NCBI RefSeq assembly: GCF_905171765.1
Contig: NC_053392.1
Location: forward strand, 499,764,556 to 499,828,555
Reading direction: 5' to 3'
DNA: 64,000 nt
Origin: Bufo bufo
Lineage: Eukaryota > Chordata > Amphibia > Anura > Bufonidae
Of the stretch, positions 46,217 through 56,139 are shown one piece after another (position 1 is the first letter of the stretch; every line of letters begins with the position of its first letter). The position numbers were made by a program, and so were the translations under genes. The notes beneath the pieces are model-generated. The model did no database searches. It was not told the origin of the DNA and saw only the letters and a list, made by a program, of their open reading frames with translations.

Positions 46217-46592
46217 AAAGGGAAACTGTCACATTGAACATAGTGTCCTAGCTTCAAGCAGCATGTTATAGACCAGGAGGAGCTGAGCTGATTGATATAT
46301 AATTTTATGGGAAAAGATTCAGTAAAACTTGCATTTTATACATTTATGTTTATGCTGATTCTGGGCTTTGGCATCTAGGAGGCGGTCCTAGAAGTGATTG
46401 ACAGCCATCTCTGCATACACAGTCATAGAGGGAAGGCTGTCAATCACTGTTAGGACCACCTCCTTGACTTCAAAGCCCAGAATGAGCAGGAATTTAAATG
46501 AATGAAATACAAGTTTTACTGAATCTCCTCCTGCTCTATAACATGCCGCCTGTAGATTAATTTGCATTTTCATGGTCACAGGTTCCCTTTTA
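46217..46592. mobile_element. Foldback MITE, about 375 bp
   Basis: The ends are AAAGGGAAACTGTCAC and GTCACAGGTTCCCTTTT. Inverted internal blocks include GATTCAGTAAAACTTG / CAAGTTTTACTGAATC, TTCTGGGCTTTG / AAAGCCCAGAAT and GTGATTGACAGCC / GGCTGTCAATCAC. The 63-codon - frame is one arm. Confidence 0.8.
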
Positions 46593-46978
46593 ATTGGGCT
46601 GCTAGCTGGCTCCTACAAATTAAGAAAACATGATTACTGTAAATATTGATTGTGCAGTGCAAGCAGAGTATTACTGAATGACTACAGCCCAGTGGCACAC
46701 ACCAGTAGTCCAACTTACCCTATCATGTTCTTAGCTAAAACCTCTCTCTGTCTATTAATTAAACTTATCTTCCTTAACACTGTCCCTGTTTGAGCCAAAA
46801 CTAGCTCCATTGTGTGTCTGAAGATAGGCTATAGCTTTCTTTGCTTTCTTTCTCTCTCTATAGACACATGTCTATATCATCCCGCCTGTATGGCTGAGGC
46901 TGACTACAAGACATTATGGGTAAGCTCAGGGGTGCACCGTCAATGAGACCATGTGAGGCAGTTGCCTCGGGCGGCACC
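46593..46978. other. No feature recognised
   Basis: Short flanking DNA with no motif. Confidence 0.45.
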
Positions 46979-46986
46979 CTCTAGTG

Positions 46987-47854
46987 CAGTGGTGGGCAAA
47001 CTTATTAGTAAAATGAGCCAAATATCGACAAAACAGCGATAAAAAATTTTTGGAGAGCCAAATTTTTTCAACTTAAAATATATAGGAAGGTACATTGTTA
47101 TTTACTTCATAAGGGTATTCCTAACCATCTGAACATACCTTTCTCAATCCTCGACACTACATCTTCTTTCACTCCACAACATTTCACCCTATAAGACGCA
47201 CGTAGGTTTTAGAGGAGGACAATATGGAAAAAAATATTTTTCATTACACCTCAGGTCAGAACACTAATCAGAACCCCAATGTTAATAAGACCTCCCTGAG
47301 ATCAGACGTCAGCTCAGACCCCAAAGTAAATGACCCCCTCAATCAGACCTCAGATAAGAGCCCCATGTCTCTCATCATCCCCATTATCATCCATGATGCC
47401 TCTCATCATCCCCATTATCATCCATGATGCCTCTCATCACCCATGATGCCTCTCATATCCCCCATTATGATTCTCATCACCCCATTGCCTCAGATCAGCC
47501 CCAAGTTTCATAAAATAAAAAAGCACTTACCTCTCCGGCTCCTGGATGCCGCTGCTCCTCACCACCCGCGCTCTGTGTTCCTCCTGCTGTCGACTGTGCT
47601 GTGAACTGGCGTGCACAGTGTGACGTCACAGAGCACCTCACACTGTGCGCAGCCCTGCACAGCCTACCACCGAGGACCAGGAAGCGGTGAGTACAGAGCC
47701 TTCACCGCTTCCTGGTCTTCACCCTCCTGCCTATTTTTGCTATGGGCAACGAAAATGCTATCGCACTGTACATGTGAGCCCGCACCTGGAAGAGCCAATA
47801 TCAGGGGGCTAAAGAGCCGCATGTGGCTCTAGAGCCGCAGTTTGCTGACCACTG
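46987..47854. mobile_element. hAT/Charlie-like non-autonomous element, 868 bp
   Basis: The ends CAGTGGTGGGCAAACT and AGTTTGCTGACCACTG form inverted repeats. An exact 8-bp duplication, CTCTAGTG, flanks them (46979-46986, 47855-47862). The body has AAATGAGCCAAATAT and AAGAGCCGCATGTGGCTC near the ends, and a CATCATCCCCATTATCATCC tandem around 47375-47450. No transposase. Confidence 0.88.
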
Positions 47855-47940
47855 CTCTAGTGGAAAGTGGGGGTCAGCGGCGGTGATGCGCAGTGCTGTA
47901 TTAAAAGCAGGGCACACAAGGCCTTCCACCGCTTAACTAA

Positions 47941-48668
47941 GGCCTCTTTCACACTTGCGTTGTCCGGATCCGGCGTGTACTCCACTTGCCGGAATTACAC
48001 TCCGGATCCGGAAAAACGCAAGTGTACTGAAAGCATTTGAAGACGGAACCGACTTCCAAATGCTTTCAGTGTTACTATGGCAGCCAGGACGGGGGAGCAG
48101 TATACTTACAGTCCGTGCGGCTCCCGGGGCGCTCCAGAATGACGTCAGAGCGCCCCATGCGCATGGATGACGTGTCCATGCGATCAGGTGATCCATGCGC
48201 TTGGGGCGCCCTGACGTCACTCTGGAGCGCCCCGGGAGCCGCACGGACGGTAAGTATGCTGCTCCCCCGCTCCCCGCTACACTTTACTATGGCTGCCGGG
48301 ACTTTAGCGTCCCGGCAGCCATGGTAACCATTCAGAAAAAGCTAAATGTCGGCTCCGGCAATGCGCCGAAACGACGTTTAGCTTAAGGCCGGATCCGGAT
48401 CAATGTCTTTCAATGGGCATTAATTCCGGATCCGGCCTTGCGGCAAGTGTTCCGGATTTCTGGCCGGAGCAAAAAGCGCAGCATGCTGCGGTATTTTCTC
48501 CGGCCAAAAAACGTTCCGTTACGGAACTGAAGACATCCTGATGCATCCTGAACGGATTTCTCTCCATTCAGAATGCATTAGGATAATCCTGATCAGGATT
48601 CTTCCGGCATAGAGCCCCGACGACGGAACTCTATGCCGGAAGACAAGAACGCAAGTGTGAAAGAGCCC
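47941..48668. mobile_element. Harbinger MITE, 728 bp, TAA duplication
   Basis: The ends are GGCCTCTTTCACACTTGCGT and ACGCAAGTGTGAAAGAGCCC, with TAA on both sides (47938-47940, 48669-48671). Its right part (CATTCAGAATGCATTAGGAT, GGAACTCTATGCCGG) resembles, inverted, the left end of the full Harbinger (26540-26650). The middle is a foldback around CTGACGTCACTCTGGAGCGC. Confidence 0.87.
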
Positions 48669-48671
48669 TAA

Positions 48672-49715
48672 ATCAAGAGGCCTCCACCAACTGTAAGAAA
48701 CTCGGTGCACGTAAAGCTGCCGACCCTGCGAACGATAAAAAGTTACAGAAAGAACATACATCTTACTCAGCAGACGCACCAGGACCTGAAGCTTTATGTG
48801 GTGACATCATATCATCAGGCTGGGAGTGTCAGGAGTGCATACTGCCAGTGCGGAGCAAAACCCTGTAATAGACTTTTGCTCCTCCTCTCTGATACCAGAG
48901 CATCCGGGAACCCCACATTCATCAGAGCTGAGTGGGGAGCACCTCTTCCAGGTGGGTGTTCATTGTATTTCTGATTGGGCCTCATCTGCTCTTTCTGACA
49001 GAATGTATACAGCTTCAGAGGGAGAAGCAGCTGCTTGTCCTGCTCTGAATAGAGGGCCTGACCACCAGCCACGAGTCTCATATAGATCAGACTGGCAGCT
49101 GCTCTGCACTTGGAGAGTCTCCCCTCTGCAGTGCCAGTGTCCCTGCCTGCCCTCATAAACATGTTCACTACATTGTGAACCACCTGCCCAGCGGTATTAC
49201 CCTGCATACCCTGCCTAACCCTCCACCTGCCCAGCAGCATTACACTGCATACCCTGCCTAACCCTCCACCTGCCCAGCAGCATTACTCTGCAGACCCTGC
49301 CTAACTCTCCACCTGTCCAGCAGCTTTACCCTTCAGACCCTGCCTTACCCTCCTACCTGTCTTTGCAGCTTTCAGCTAGTAGTCGATGCAGACAGGAAAG
49401 TCTATAGAGTCTATAAACCATCTGAATTTAACTGTTCTTTGCTCCACAGACACCACCCTATGACTGAAAGCCCACATAATACATCTCTAGCCACTTACAG
49501 AAATCGTGAGTGTACTATATGTGTAATGTGTGTACACTATGTGTTATATGTATGCACAGTATATGAATGTGTATCTTCATGTAATGGTTTATGTGTGGAA
49601 TGTGTATGTTAAAGGTTGCAGTAAGACCTTTGTGTGTGCATGTGCAGTACGCAGCCCCGCAGGGTATTGCGATGTGAGGTCACGGTTAATAGGCAAACGA
49701 GGGTTACTCACAGTT
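48672..49715. other. No gene; 43-bp minisatellite at about 49180-49360
   Basis: CCACCTGCCCAGCAGCATTA, CACTGCATACC and CTGCCTAACCCT form a 43-bp unit repeated about four times. TGTGTGTA/TATGTATG-rich sequence follows at 49510-49600. The - frame at 48815-49240 has no recognisable domain. Confidence 0.5.
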
Positions 49716-50741
49716 TGTAGGGAGACCCTGGGCAAGCGTACAGCAGTGATGAAGAGGCTGGCACAGGAGACCTCTGGGGCACTCTCTGTATATAGGGACC
49801 AGGCCTGATGGTGGGTGACGTGCCCTGGATGTTGCAGATGTTTAATGTGCCTAGGGCAAGGTCCCTTTAAGGTTCGTGACGCCAGTGCCTGTAACGGTGG
49901 CACACCGATTGATAGAGGTAATAAGTGAGGAACACGCTGTTATGGTGAACCAAAACTTCCTTTACTGGAAAACGGTTAACTTTATACAGTCTTTTGTAAG
50001 TTCCAGGTAATGCAGCAGTAATAAGCAGGCTTTCACATCAATGGCAGGCACAATGTTCTTTGCAAGATACTCAGAGGGTAAAAACAACACTTACAGTCCA
50101 GGTTGCACTCTTCCTCAGAACTTCTGGCTGTTTGGATCCCAAGGCCCATATGCCCTAATGCTGGCTTTATCTTTGGTAGCAAACTTCCTCAGGTATATAT
50201 CCTTGCTTTGTGTGAATCCATCTGCCCTTCAGCTTACTTGTCTAGCTGGAATACTGGCTCTGCTCTGCTTATGGGAACTTGGTTTCTCAGGAGGCAACTC
50301 TTCCCCTGGTGACAATCTTCTGAGCTAACTCTGGCTCAATATCCACAGGCGGGCTAGTCTGCACTTACTAGCCTCCTGGACTACACACTAGAAGCCTGGG
50401 CTGTCTAGCTGCATGTCAGGATGTGGTCCTCAGCTTCTCTCTGGCTAAGGTGCATACTCCCTTCTGTCTCTACACAGACTCCTGACTACACAGACTGACT
50501 CCTACCTGTCTGGGTCTAAATATATATACTAGGTGTTCCCTAGCTCCCTCTAGTGCCTAGGATGCTGAACTACACCCTAATAGGCCTGCTACACATGTCA
50601 CAGGAAAATACACATAAATACATATTAAAATGCAATAAAATATATTGTGAAATACACTGCCACTGTCCCACAGGAGGTGGAGAACAACGTGGCCCAATTG
50701 ACCCTTGTGTAGTGCCCACATTTACCTAGTGGGACACTACA
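49716..50741 (-). repeat. Possible solo LTR, 1.0 kb
   Basis: On - it would begin TGTAGTGTCCCACTAGG and end CTCCCTACA, giving the TG...CA boundaries of an LTR. The adjacent 5-bp flanks (CAGTT, CATGT) do not match, so the boundaries or the call may be wrong. No internal coding sequence. Confidence 0.4.
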
Positions 50742-50849
50742 CATGTATAATGATAGACCAGCCTCTCATGGAGTCCTGGTACTTGTAGTTCCAATCAGAT
50801 TTCCCACTGAGGAAAGCAAATTTAAAGACACACTGAAATATAAATATAT

Positions 50850-51313
50850 TGTAGGGATTTGCTCTTGTAGGCAGGGTAAGCGGACGCAATACAGAGGCAA
50901 GACCACGGTTGAAAAGCAAAAGTTCAGTGTTTATTCACACAAAAAGGCAGAAAAGAAAAACAATGCTTTGCAGGGTCCTGGTGTTAATTCACACAGCAAG
51001 AGTCCACAGAACAAAACCTGTCACCTGGCAGTCCACAGCAGGCTTTGCGGCCCCTGACTCCCAGCAGGCGGCTCTCATGCGGCTCTCAGCCTTGAAGCAT
51101 GGCGGAACTCCTCAGCTCCCAAACACAGAGCTTCCACAGCTCCACTATCACCTGGAGGATCATTCCACACCCTGGTGAGCCAAAACCTGGCCTAGAACGT
51201 GGGCCACACTAAGAAAAAACAGTGTCAGCGAGCACTAGCTGCCGCTGACACACAAAATTACCGGTTCCTATCTCACCGAGGCCAGGAACTTCGGTGACAC
51301 GTACCTTCTGTCA
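50850..51313 (-). repeat. 3' LTR of the Ty3/gypsy element (approximate borders)
   Basis: On - it follows the RNase H frame and ends CAAGAGCAAATCCCTACA. The inner border is uncertain between about 51299 (TGTCACCGAAG) and 51313. The matching 5' LTR is absent because the element is truncated at 56139. Confidence 0.55.
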
Positions 51314-51342
51314 ATGACGAACCCTTGCGCCTTCCTACATAC

Positions 51343-52035
51343 CTACCCTCTTTGTTCAACCCTGAGGGGGTGAACACACGCCAGACAGTGTACTCGGGAC
51401 AGAGTATCCGCGTTTCCCTGTAACCGGCCTGCCCTGTGTTCTGCTGTAAACTTAAAGTTTTGTAGAGACAAGAACCACCTGGTGACCCGAGCATTCCTCT
51501 CCTTGTCCTGGCTCATCCACTTGAGAGGGGAGTGGTCAGTCACCAGACGGAATTTCCTCCCCAACAGATAATAGCGGAGAGACTCGAGTGCCCACTTGAT
51601 GGCCAGGCACTCTCTCTCCACTATACTGTACCGGGTCTCCGCTGGAGTGAGGTTACGGCTGAGGAAGACAACGGGATGCTCCTCCCCGTTGACTTCCCGA
51701 GACAGTACCGCACCGAGGCCTACTTCGGAGGCATCGGTCTGTACCACAAATTCCCTCTTGAAGTCGGGCGTCACCAAAACCGGGGACCCACACAGGGCCG
51801 ACTTCAAAGCGGAGAAAGCCTCTTCCGCCTGGTCATTCCAGCGGACTATCACGGACTTCCGTCCCTTTAAGAGCCCTGTCAACAGAGACGCTAAAGTGGC
51901 AAAATGGGGGACAAACCTTATATAATAGCCCACCATTCCCAGGAACGACTTTACTTGTCTAGAGGTGGCAGGTCGGGGCCAATTCCGTATTGCCTCTATT
52001 TTGTTTGATGACTTTGCGCCCAATGACATATCCAA
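51343..52035 (-). pseudogene. Gypsy RT thumb/connection and RNase H
   Basis: This part runs from the end of RT (IEAIRNWPRPATSRQVKSFL, GMVGYYIRFVPHFA) through RNase H. RNase H catalytic positions are visible: Asp in VVQTDASEVGLGAVL, Glu in RYSIVERECLAIKWAL and Asp in FRLVTDHSPLKWM. It would degrade the RNA strand during reverse transcription. The 230-codon frame is itself open but sits downstream of several breaks, so no full polyprotein can be made. Confidence 0.9.
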
Positions 52036-52613
52036 GGTATTTAGTCTCCTCTAACCCTATCGCACATTTCTTTGAGTTAGCTGTTAGTCCCGCCTTTCGA
52101 AGTGAGTCCACTACGGCCTGTACTTTGGGCAGGCAACTTTCCCAGTCGGTACTGTGAATGATAATATCGTCCAGGTAAGCCTAGGCGTACCGCCGATGTG
52201 GACGAAGTACAATATCTATTCGATGTTGAAAGGTGGCGGGGGCGCCATGCAGACCAAAGGGTAACACCTTATATTGGTACAGACCCTCTGGTGTGATGAA
52301 GGCAGTTTTCTCTTTGGCAGCCTCCATCAAGGGTACCTGCAAGTACTCTTTGGTGAGGTCCAAAACAGAAAAAATACGTGGCTTGGCTAATTTTTCAATT
52401 AGTTCATCTACCCGAGGCATGGGATATGCATCGAACTTAGATATTTTGTGTAATTTCCGAAAATCGTTACAAAATCGTAACGTCCCGTCTGGCTTGGGAA
52501 TTAAGACTATAGGACTGGCCCACTCACTTTTAGACTTCTCAATGACGTCAAGCCGCAACATGAGCTGCACTTCCTCTGAGATGGCTTTTCGCCAGGCACC
52601 GGTATGGCTTTAA
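52036..52613 (-). pseudogene. Gypsy reverse transcriptase fingers/palm
   Basis: The blocks LDVIEKSKSEWASPIVLIPK, GTLRFCNDFRKLH, RIFSVLDLTKEYLQVPL and YQYKVLPFGLHGAPATFQ are in family order and include the first catalytic Asp (VLDL). A TAG stop at about 52180 lies two codons before the YLDD catalytic box. After that, AYLDDIIIHS and KCAIGLEETKYLGYVIG continue until a frameshift near 52030. The amber replaces what is usually Gln in relatives, a C-to-T change. Confidence 0.88.
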
Positions 52614-52782
52614 CCGGACTATTGCCTGAGGCTCAGTGACAATGTCATGTTGGATTACGGAAGTGCATCCAGGGAGGTCTGAGAACACATCCGTGTTCTG
52701 ACTAACAAACTCACTGGTCTCTTGAGCCTGTTAAGAGGAGAGGCTGTCAGCAATTTTTATTGTGGCAACAGCTTCCTTTGCA

Positions 52783-53444
52783 TCAGACAGAGGAGCCGAA
52801 ACCTCTTGTCCTAGAAAGCCCGGCTTTCACTTCCCCGACTGGTGTACCTTGTAATTTACCTCTCCAATTTTTTTCACGTACCTCGCAGGGCCCCTGCCAC
52901 CTGGCTAGGAACTTACTGTCCACGGTCGGCACCAGAACCAAAACCCGATCACCCGGGTTAAAGATCCGGACCCGAGCCTGCCGATTATAGATCCGACTCT
53001 GGGCTCGCTGAGCGGCCTCCATATGCTCCCTGACAAGAGGCAAAACGGTCTCTATCCGCTGTTGCATCTTGGTAACATATTCAAGGACACTTTTATGCGG
53101 AGTGGGTTGTTGTTCCCACGAATCTTTGGCTATGTCCGACAAGCGAGGATGTCTGCCATATAGCAATTTGAAGGGCGAGAACCCAGTAGAGGTCTGGGGC
53201 ACCTCTCGCATCTTGGACACCACCCTTTTTTAACATGGTTTTTAGAGTTTTGTTAAACCTTTCAACCAGTCCGTCCGTTTGTGGATGGTACACGGACGTC
53301 CGTAACTGTTTAATACACAGCAACTTACAGGTTTCCTCATGACCTTGGACATAAAAGGAGTCCCCTGGTCAGTCAGGACCTCTTTAGGTAGCCCCACTTG
53401 GTAGAACATCTCCATTAGCTCTTTAGCTATAAGTTTCGCTGATG
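52783..53444 (-). pseudogene. Gypsy integrase, C-terminal half of core and C-terminal domain
   Basis: The frame enters from the Tc1 insertion site as SAKLIAKELMEMFYQVGLP, then LTDQGTPFMS (second catalytic Asp). After a frameshift near 53330 come VYHPQTDGLVERFNKTLKTM (catalytic Glu) and, after another shift near 53220, PFKLLYGRHPR and VRIFNPGDRVLVLVP (SH3-like C-terminal domain). It ends upstream of RT, which establishes the INT-RT order. Confidence 0.88.
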
Positions 53445-53446
53445 TA

Positions 53447-54366
53447 CAGTACAGACCAAAAGTTTGGACACACCTTCTCATTCAAAGAGTTTTCTTTATT
53501 TTCATGACTATGAAGGCATCAAAACTATGAATTAACACATGTGGAATTATATACATAACAAACAAGTGTGAAACAACTGAAAATATGTCATATTCTAGCT
53601 TCTTCAAAGTAGCCACCTTTTGCTTTGATTACTGCTTTGCACACTCTTGGCATTCTCTTGATGAGCTTCAAGAGGTAGTCCCCTGAAATGGTCTTCCAAC
53701 AGTCTTGAAGGAGTTCCCAGAGATGCTTAGCACTTGTTGGCCCTTTTGCCTTCACTCTGCGGTCCAGCTCACCCCAAACCATCTCAATTGGGTTCAGGTC
53801 CGGTGACTGTGGAGGCCAGGTCATCTGGCGCAGCACCCCATCACTCTCCTTCATGGTCAAATAGCCCTTACTTTCAAAGTTTTCCCAATTTTTCGGCTGA
53901 CTGACTGACCTTCATTTCCTAAAGTAATGATGGCCACTCATTTTTCTTTACTTAGCTGCTTTTTTTTTTGCCATAATACAAATTCTAACAGTCTATTCAG
54001 TAGGACTATCAGCTGTGTATCCACCTGACTTCTCCTCAACGCAACTGATGGTCCCAACCCCATTTATAAGGCAAGAAATCCCACTTATTAAACCTGACAG
54101 GGCACACCTGTGAAGTGAAAACCATTTCAGGGGACTACCTCTTGAAGCTCATCAAGAGAATGGCAAGAGTGTGCAAAGCAGTAATCAAAGCAAAAGGTGG
54201 CTACTTTGAAGAACCTAGAATATGACATATTTTCAGTTGTTTCACACTTGTTTGTTATGTATATAATTCCACATGTGTTAATTCATAGTTTTGATGCCTT
54301 CATAGTCATGAAAATAAAGAAAACTCTTTGAATGAGAAGGTGTGTCCAAACTTTTGGTCTGTACTG
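53447..54366 (-). mobile_element. Tc1-type foldback element, 920 bp, inside the integrase frame
   Basis: TA flanks both sides (53445-53446, 54367-54368). The inverted ends start CAGTACAGACCAAAAGTTTG and pair almost perfectly for more than 200 bp, with extra inverted coding sequence extending the arms. A transposase remnant on - (53860-53588) carries WPPQSPDLNPIEMVWGEL with the third catalytic residue and ends KAVIKAKGGYFEEA. The N-terminal and first catalytic parts are missing. This is a different Tc1 family from copies A-D. Confidence 0.92.
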
Positions 54367-54368
54367 TA

Positions 54369-54852
54369 TGTCCCAGTGGCGCAGACTCTGGGTACCGAGT
54401 GGCGTAATCAAGGACCATGAAGATGTGTTGGTGTCCACTAGTAGACTTCGGTACTGGGTCTACTAGGTCCATAGCGATTCGCTCAAATGGTACCTCGATG
54501 ATTGGGAGAGGTTCTAAGGGACTGCGAAAAATGTGCTGGGGGTTAGTTGCCTGGCAGGTCGGGCAAGACTTACTGAACTCGTCCACCTCTTTAAACACAC
54601 TGGGCAAGTAAAACTGTTGTAGTATCCGGTCCTGTGTTTTCTGCATTCCCAGATGACCCCCGAGAACATGCTAGTGGGCTAACTCTAACACGAGTTTGCG
54701 ATAAGCCTGGGGCACCACCAATTGTTCAACGGATTCACCTCGCAGCTGATTTACCCGATACAACAAAACCTGATGAACCACAAAATGGGGGAACACCGAC
54801 TTTGCCCCTGGTTGTTGTGGTTCACCATCTATTATTAGTACATTTTCCCAGG
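54369..54852 (-). pseudogene. Gypsy integrase N-terminal zinc finger and first half of core
   Basis: HVLGGHLGMQKT and SCPTCQATNP supply the HHCC zinc finger. IAMDLVDPVPKSTSG and MVLDYATRYPESAPLGH follow as the first core strands with the first catalytic Asp. A stop precedes the finger (LAH*HVLGG). The frame stops where the Tc1 foldback begins and resumes in phase beyond it. Confidence 0.88.
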
Positions 54853-54853
54853 C

Positions 54854-55477
54854 TCAGGATAAGGTTGGATCCCGGTGTTGTGCAGTGCCAAAATTATCCC
54901 CGGAGACATTGAGGTCTGCCAGCTCAGACCCCGGTTGCAAGTCCTCCATGTCTCCCATTACACTTAGCGAAGTTGTTTCCCCCTCTTCCACCGAAGTGGC
55001 GGTCACCCCTACCACTGGCCCTTCGGACTCAGGTTCCCAGGGTTCTGGTCTCCCCCCTGAGCTGGGCCACTCTGCTAGGGTTACCCCACTCTCATGGGTA
55101 TCAGTCACTCTCGTAACCGGCCACAGTGCCGGGAAGCCCGGGAAGTCTCTCCCTATTATAAGTTCATAGTGTAGGTTGGTTGCGACAGCCACCTCGTGGG
55201 TCCACCTGCCGGAAACCGTGGACAGAGACACCATAGCAGTAGGATAGTCTTTTAAGTCCCTATGTATACACATGACTCCGACCTTACGGTCGGTGTACTC
55301 AGCGGAGCGTACCAGGGAAGCCCTTGCCAGGGTCACCAGACTCCCTGAGTCCAACAGAGCCTCCGCTAGAGTGTCTCCCACCTCCACCTGGCACAGGTGG
55401 TTCAGAGACTCCGGAGCACCCACTGCACACAGTTTCCTGGCATACAATGATTGATGGACGCCATAGATCATGGCCAT
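54854..55477 (-). pseudogene. Gypsy aspartic protease and linker
   Basis: LAEALLDSGSLVTLARASLV holds the D-S-G protease active site (one half of a dimer). LIIGRDFPGFPALWPV is the conserved downstream ILG-like block. An acidic, Ser/Glu-rich linker leads towards the integrase. The frame is open for 207 codons but isolated by stops on both sides. Confidence 0.85.
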
Positions 55478-55484
55478 GGGTTCC

Positions 55485-55723
55485 CCCTGATGTGGACAGT
55501 CAGCTCAAACATGGCTAGGCTCCCGACACTGCCAGCAGATTATTGGAGCGGGGTCCACAGGGGTTACAGGTTTGGTGGGCACCAGTTGCTGGGTCCGAGG
55601 TGGAGAGTTACGGGATTTGACTTCCCCCCTCCCAAAAGAACCCCCCTGTAAGTTCCGGGTAGCCTTATAGCGCTCCACCAGGTCGACCATCTCCAGTGCA
55701 TTACCTGGAGAGACCTGGCCAAT
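55485..55723 (-). pseudogene. Gypsy Gag C-terminus with disrupted CCHC knuckle
   Basis: After a stop that separates it from the capsid part come MVDLVERYKATRNLQ and then CWQCREPSH. The knuckle's final Cys (ADC) lies after a TGA, so the CX2CX4HX4C motif is cut by a stop. The stop is consistent with CGA to TGA. Confidence 0.8.
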
Positions 55724-56139
55724 CTATTGCTGGAGAGGGGGTGGCAGAGCCCTCCAGAACCGGTCTGCTAACAACCGGTCCAGCATAGCAGTGGGGCTCA
55801 GCACGTCAGGTTGTAGCCACTTTTGCAACAGGTTGAGCAGGTTATAATACTGGGGTCTCACGGGCTCAGCTGGTTTGAACCCCCACTGATGCACCCACTG
55901 GGCCCGGACCAGCACATTCACCCCCAGTCTTGCCAAAATCTCACCCTTTACCTTTGGGTAGTCGGCCGTATGATCGTCCGGCAAGTCAAAATACACCCGC
56001 TGGTACTCTGATGTCAGAAAAGGAGCGACGACCTCAGCCCACTGGTCTTGGGGCAGCTTTTCCCTGGTGGCCACTTTCTCATACATCGCCAGGTAGGTCT
56101 CGACATCGTCAGCGGGGTTCATTTTAGGAATCGCTACAG
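55724..56139 (-). pseudogene. Gypsy Gag capsid, SCAN-like domain
   Basis: Read on - from IPKMNPADDVETYLAMYE through LPQDQWAEVVAPFL, YFDLPDDHTADYPKVKGEIL and ARLGV to LADRFWRALPPPLQQ and a TAG. This helical capsid domain is the type from which vertebrate SCAN domains are thought to derive. The open frame continues upstream to 56188, but those first roughly 16 codons are hAT transposase sequence in another frame, so the apparent start Met is artificial. Confidence 0.85.

Larger units (their letters stand above)
50850..56139 (-). mobile_element. Ty3/gypsy LTR retrotransposon, Gmr1-type order, 5'-truncated and degenerate
   Basis: Reading - from 56139: Gag (SCAN-like), zinc knuckle, protease, integrase, reverse transcriptase, RNase H, LTR. 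Integrase before reverse transcriptase is the order described for the Gmr1 group of deuterostome Ty3/gypsy elements. It is copia-like order with gypsy-like sequences. Stops occur in Gag, in the knuckle, before the integrase zinc finger and just before YLDD; frameshifts occur in integrase and RT. A Tc1 foldback (53447-54366) interrupts integrase. The 5' end is lost inside a hAT transposase frame. Confidence 0.88.

Noticed and set aside
48815..49240. 141-codon - frame as a host gene
   Set aside because: It has no recognisable domain and overlaps a comparable + frame. It lies beside a minisatellite and ends without gene-like context.
51343..55477. Endogenous retrovirus
   Set aside because: No envelope frame is present. 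Gag is SCAN-like and the INT-RT order fits a Gmr1-type Ty3/gypsy retrotransposon.
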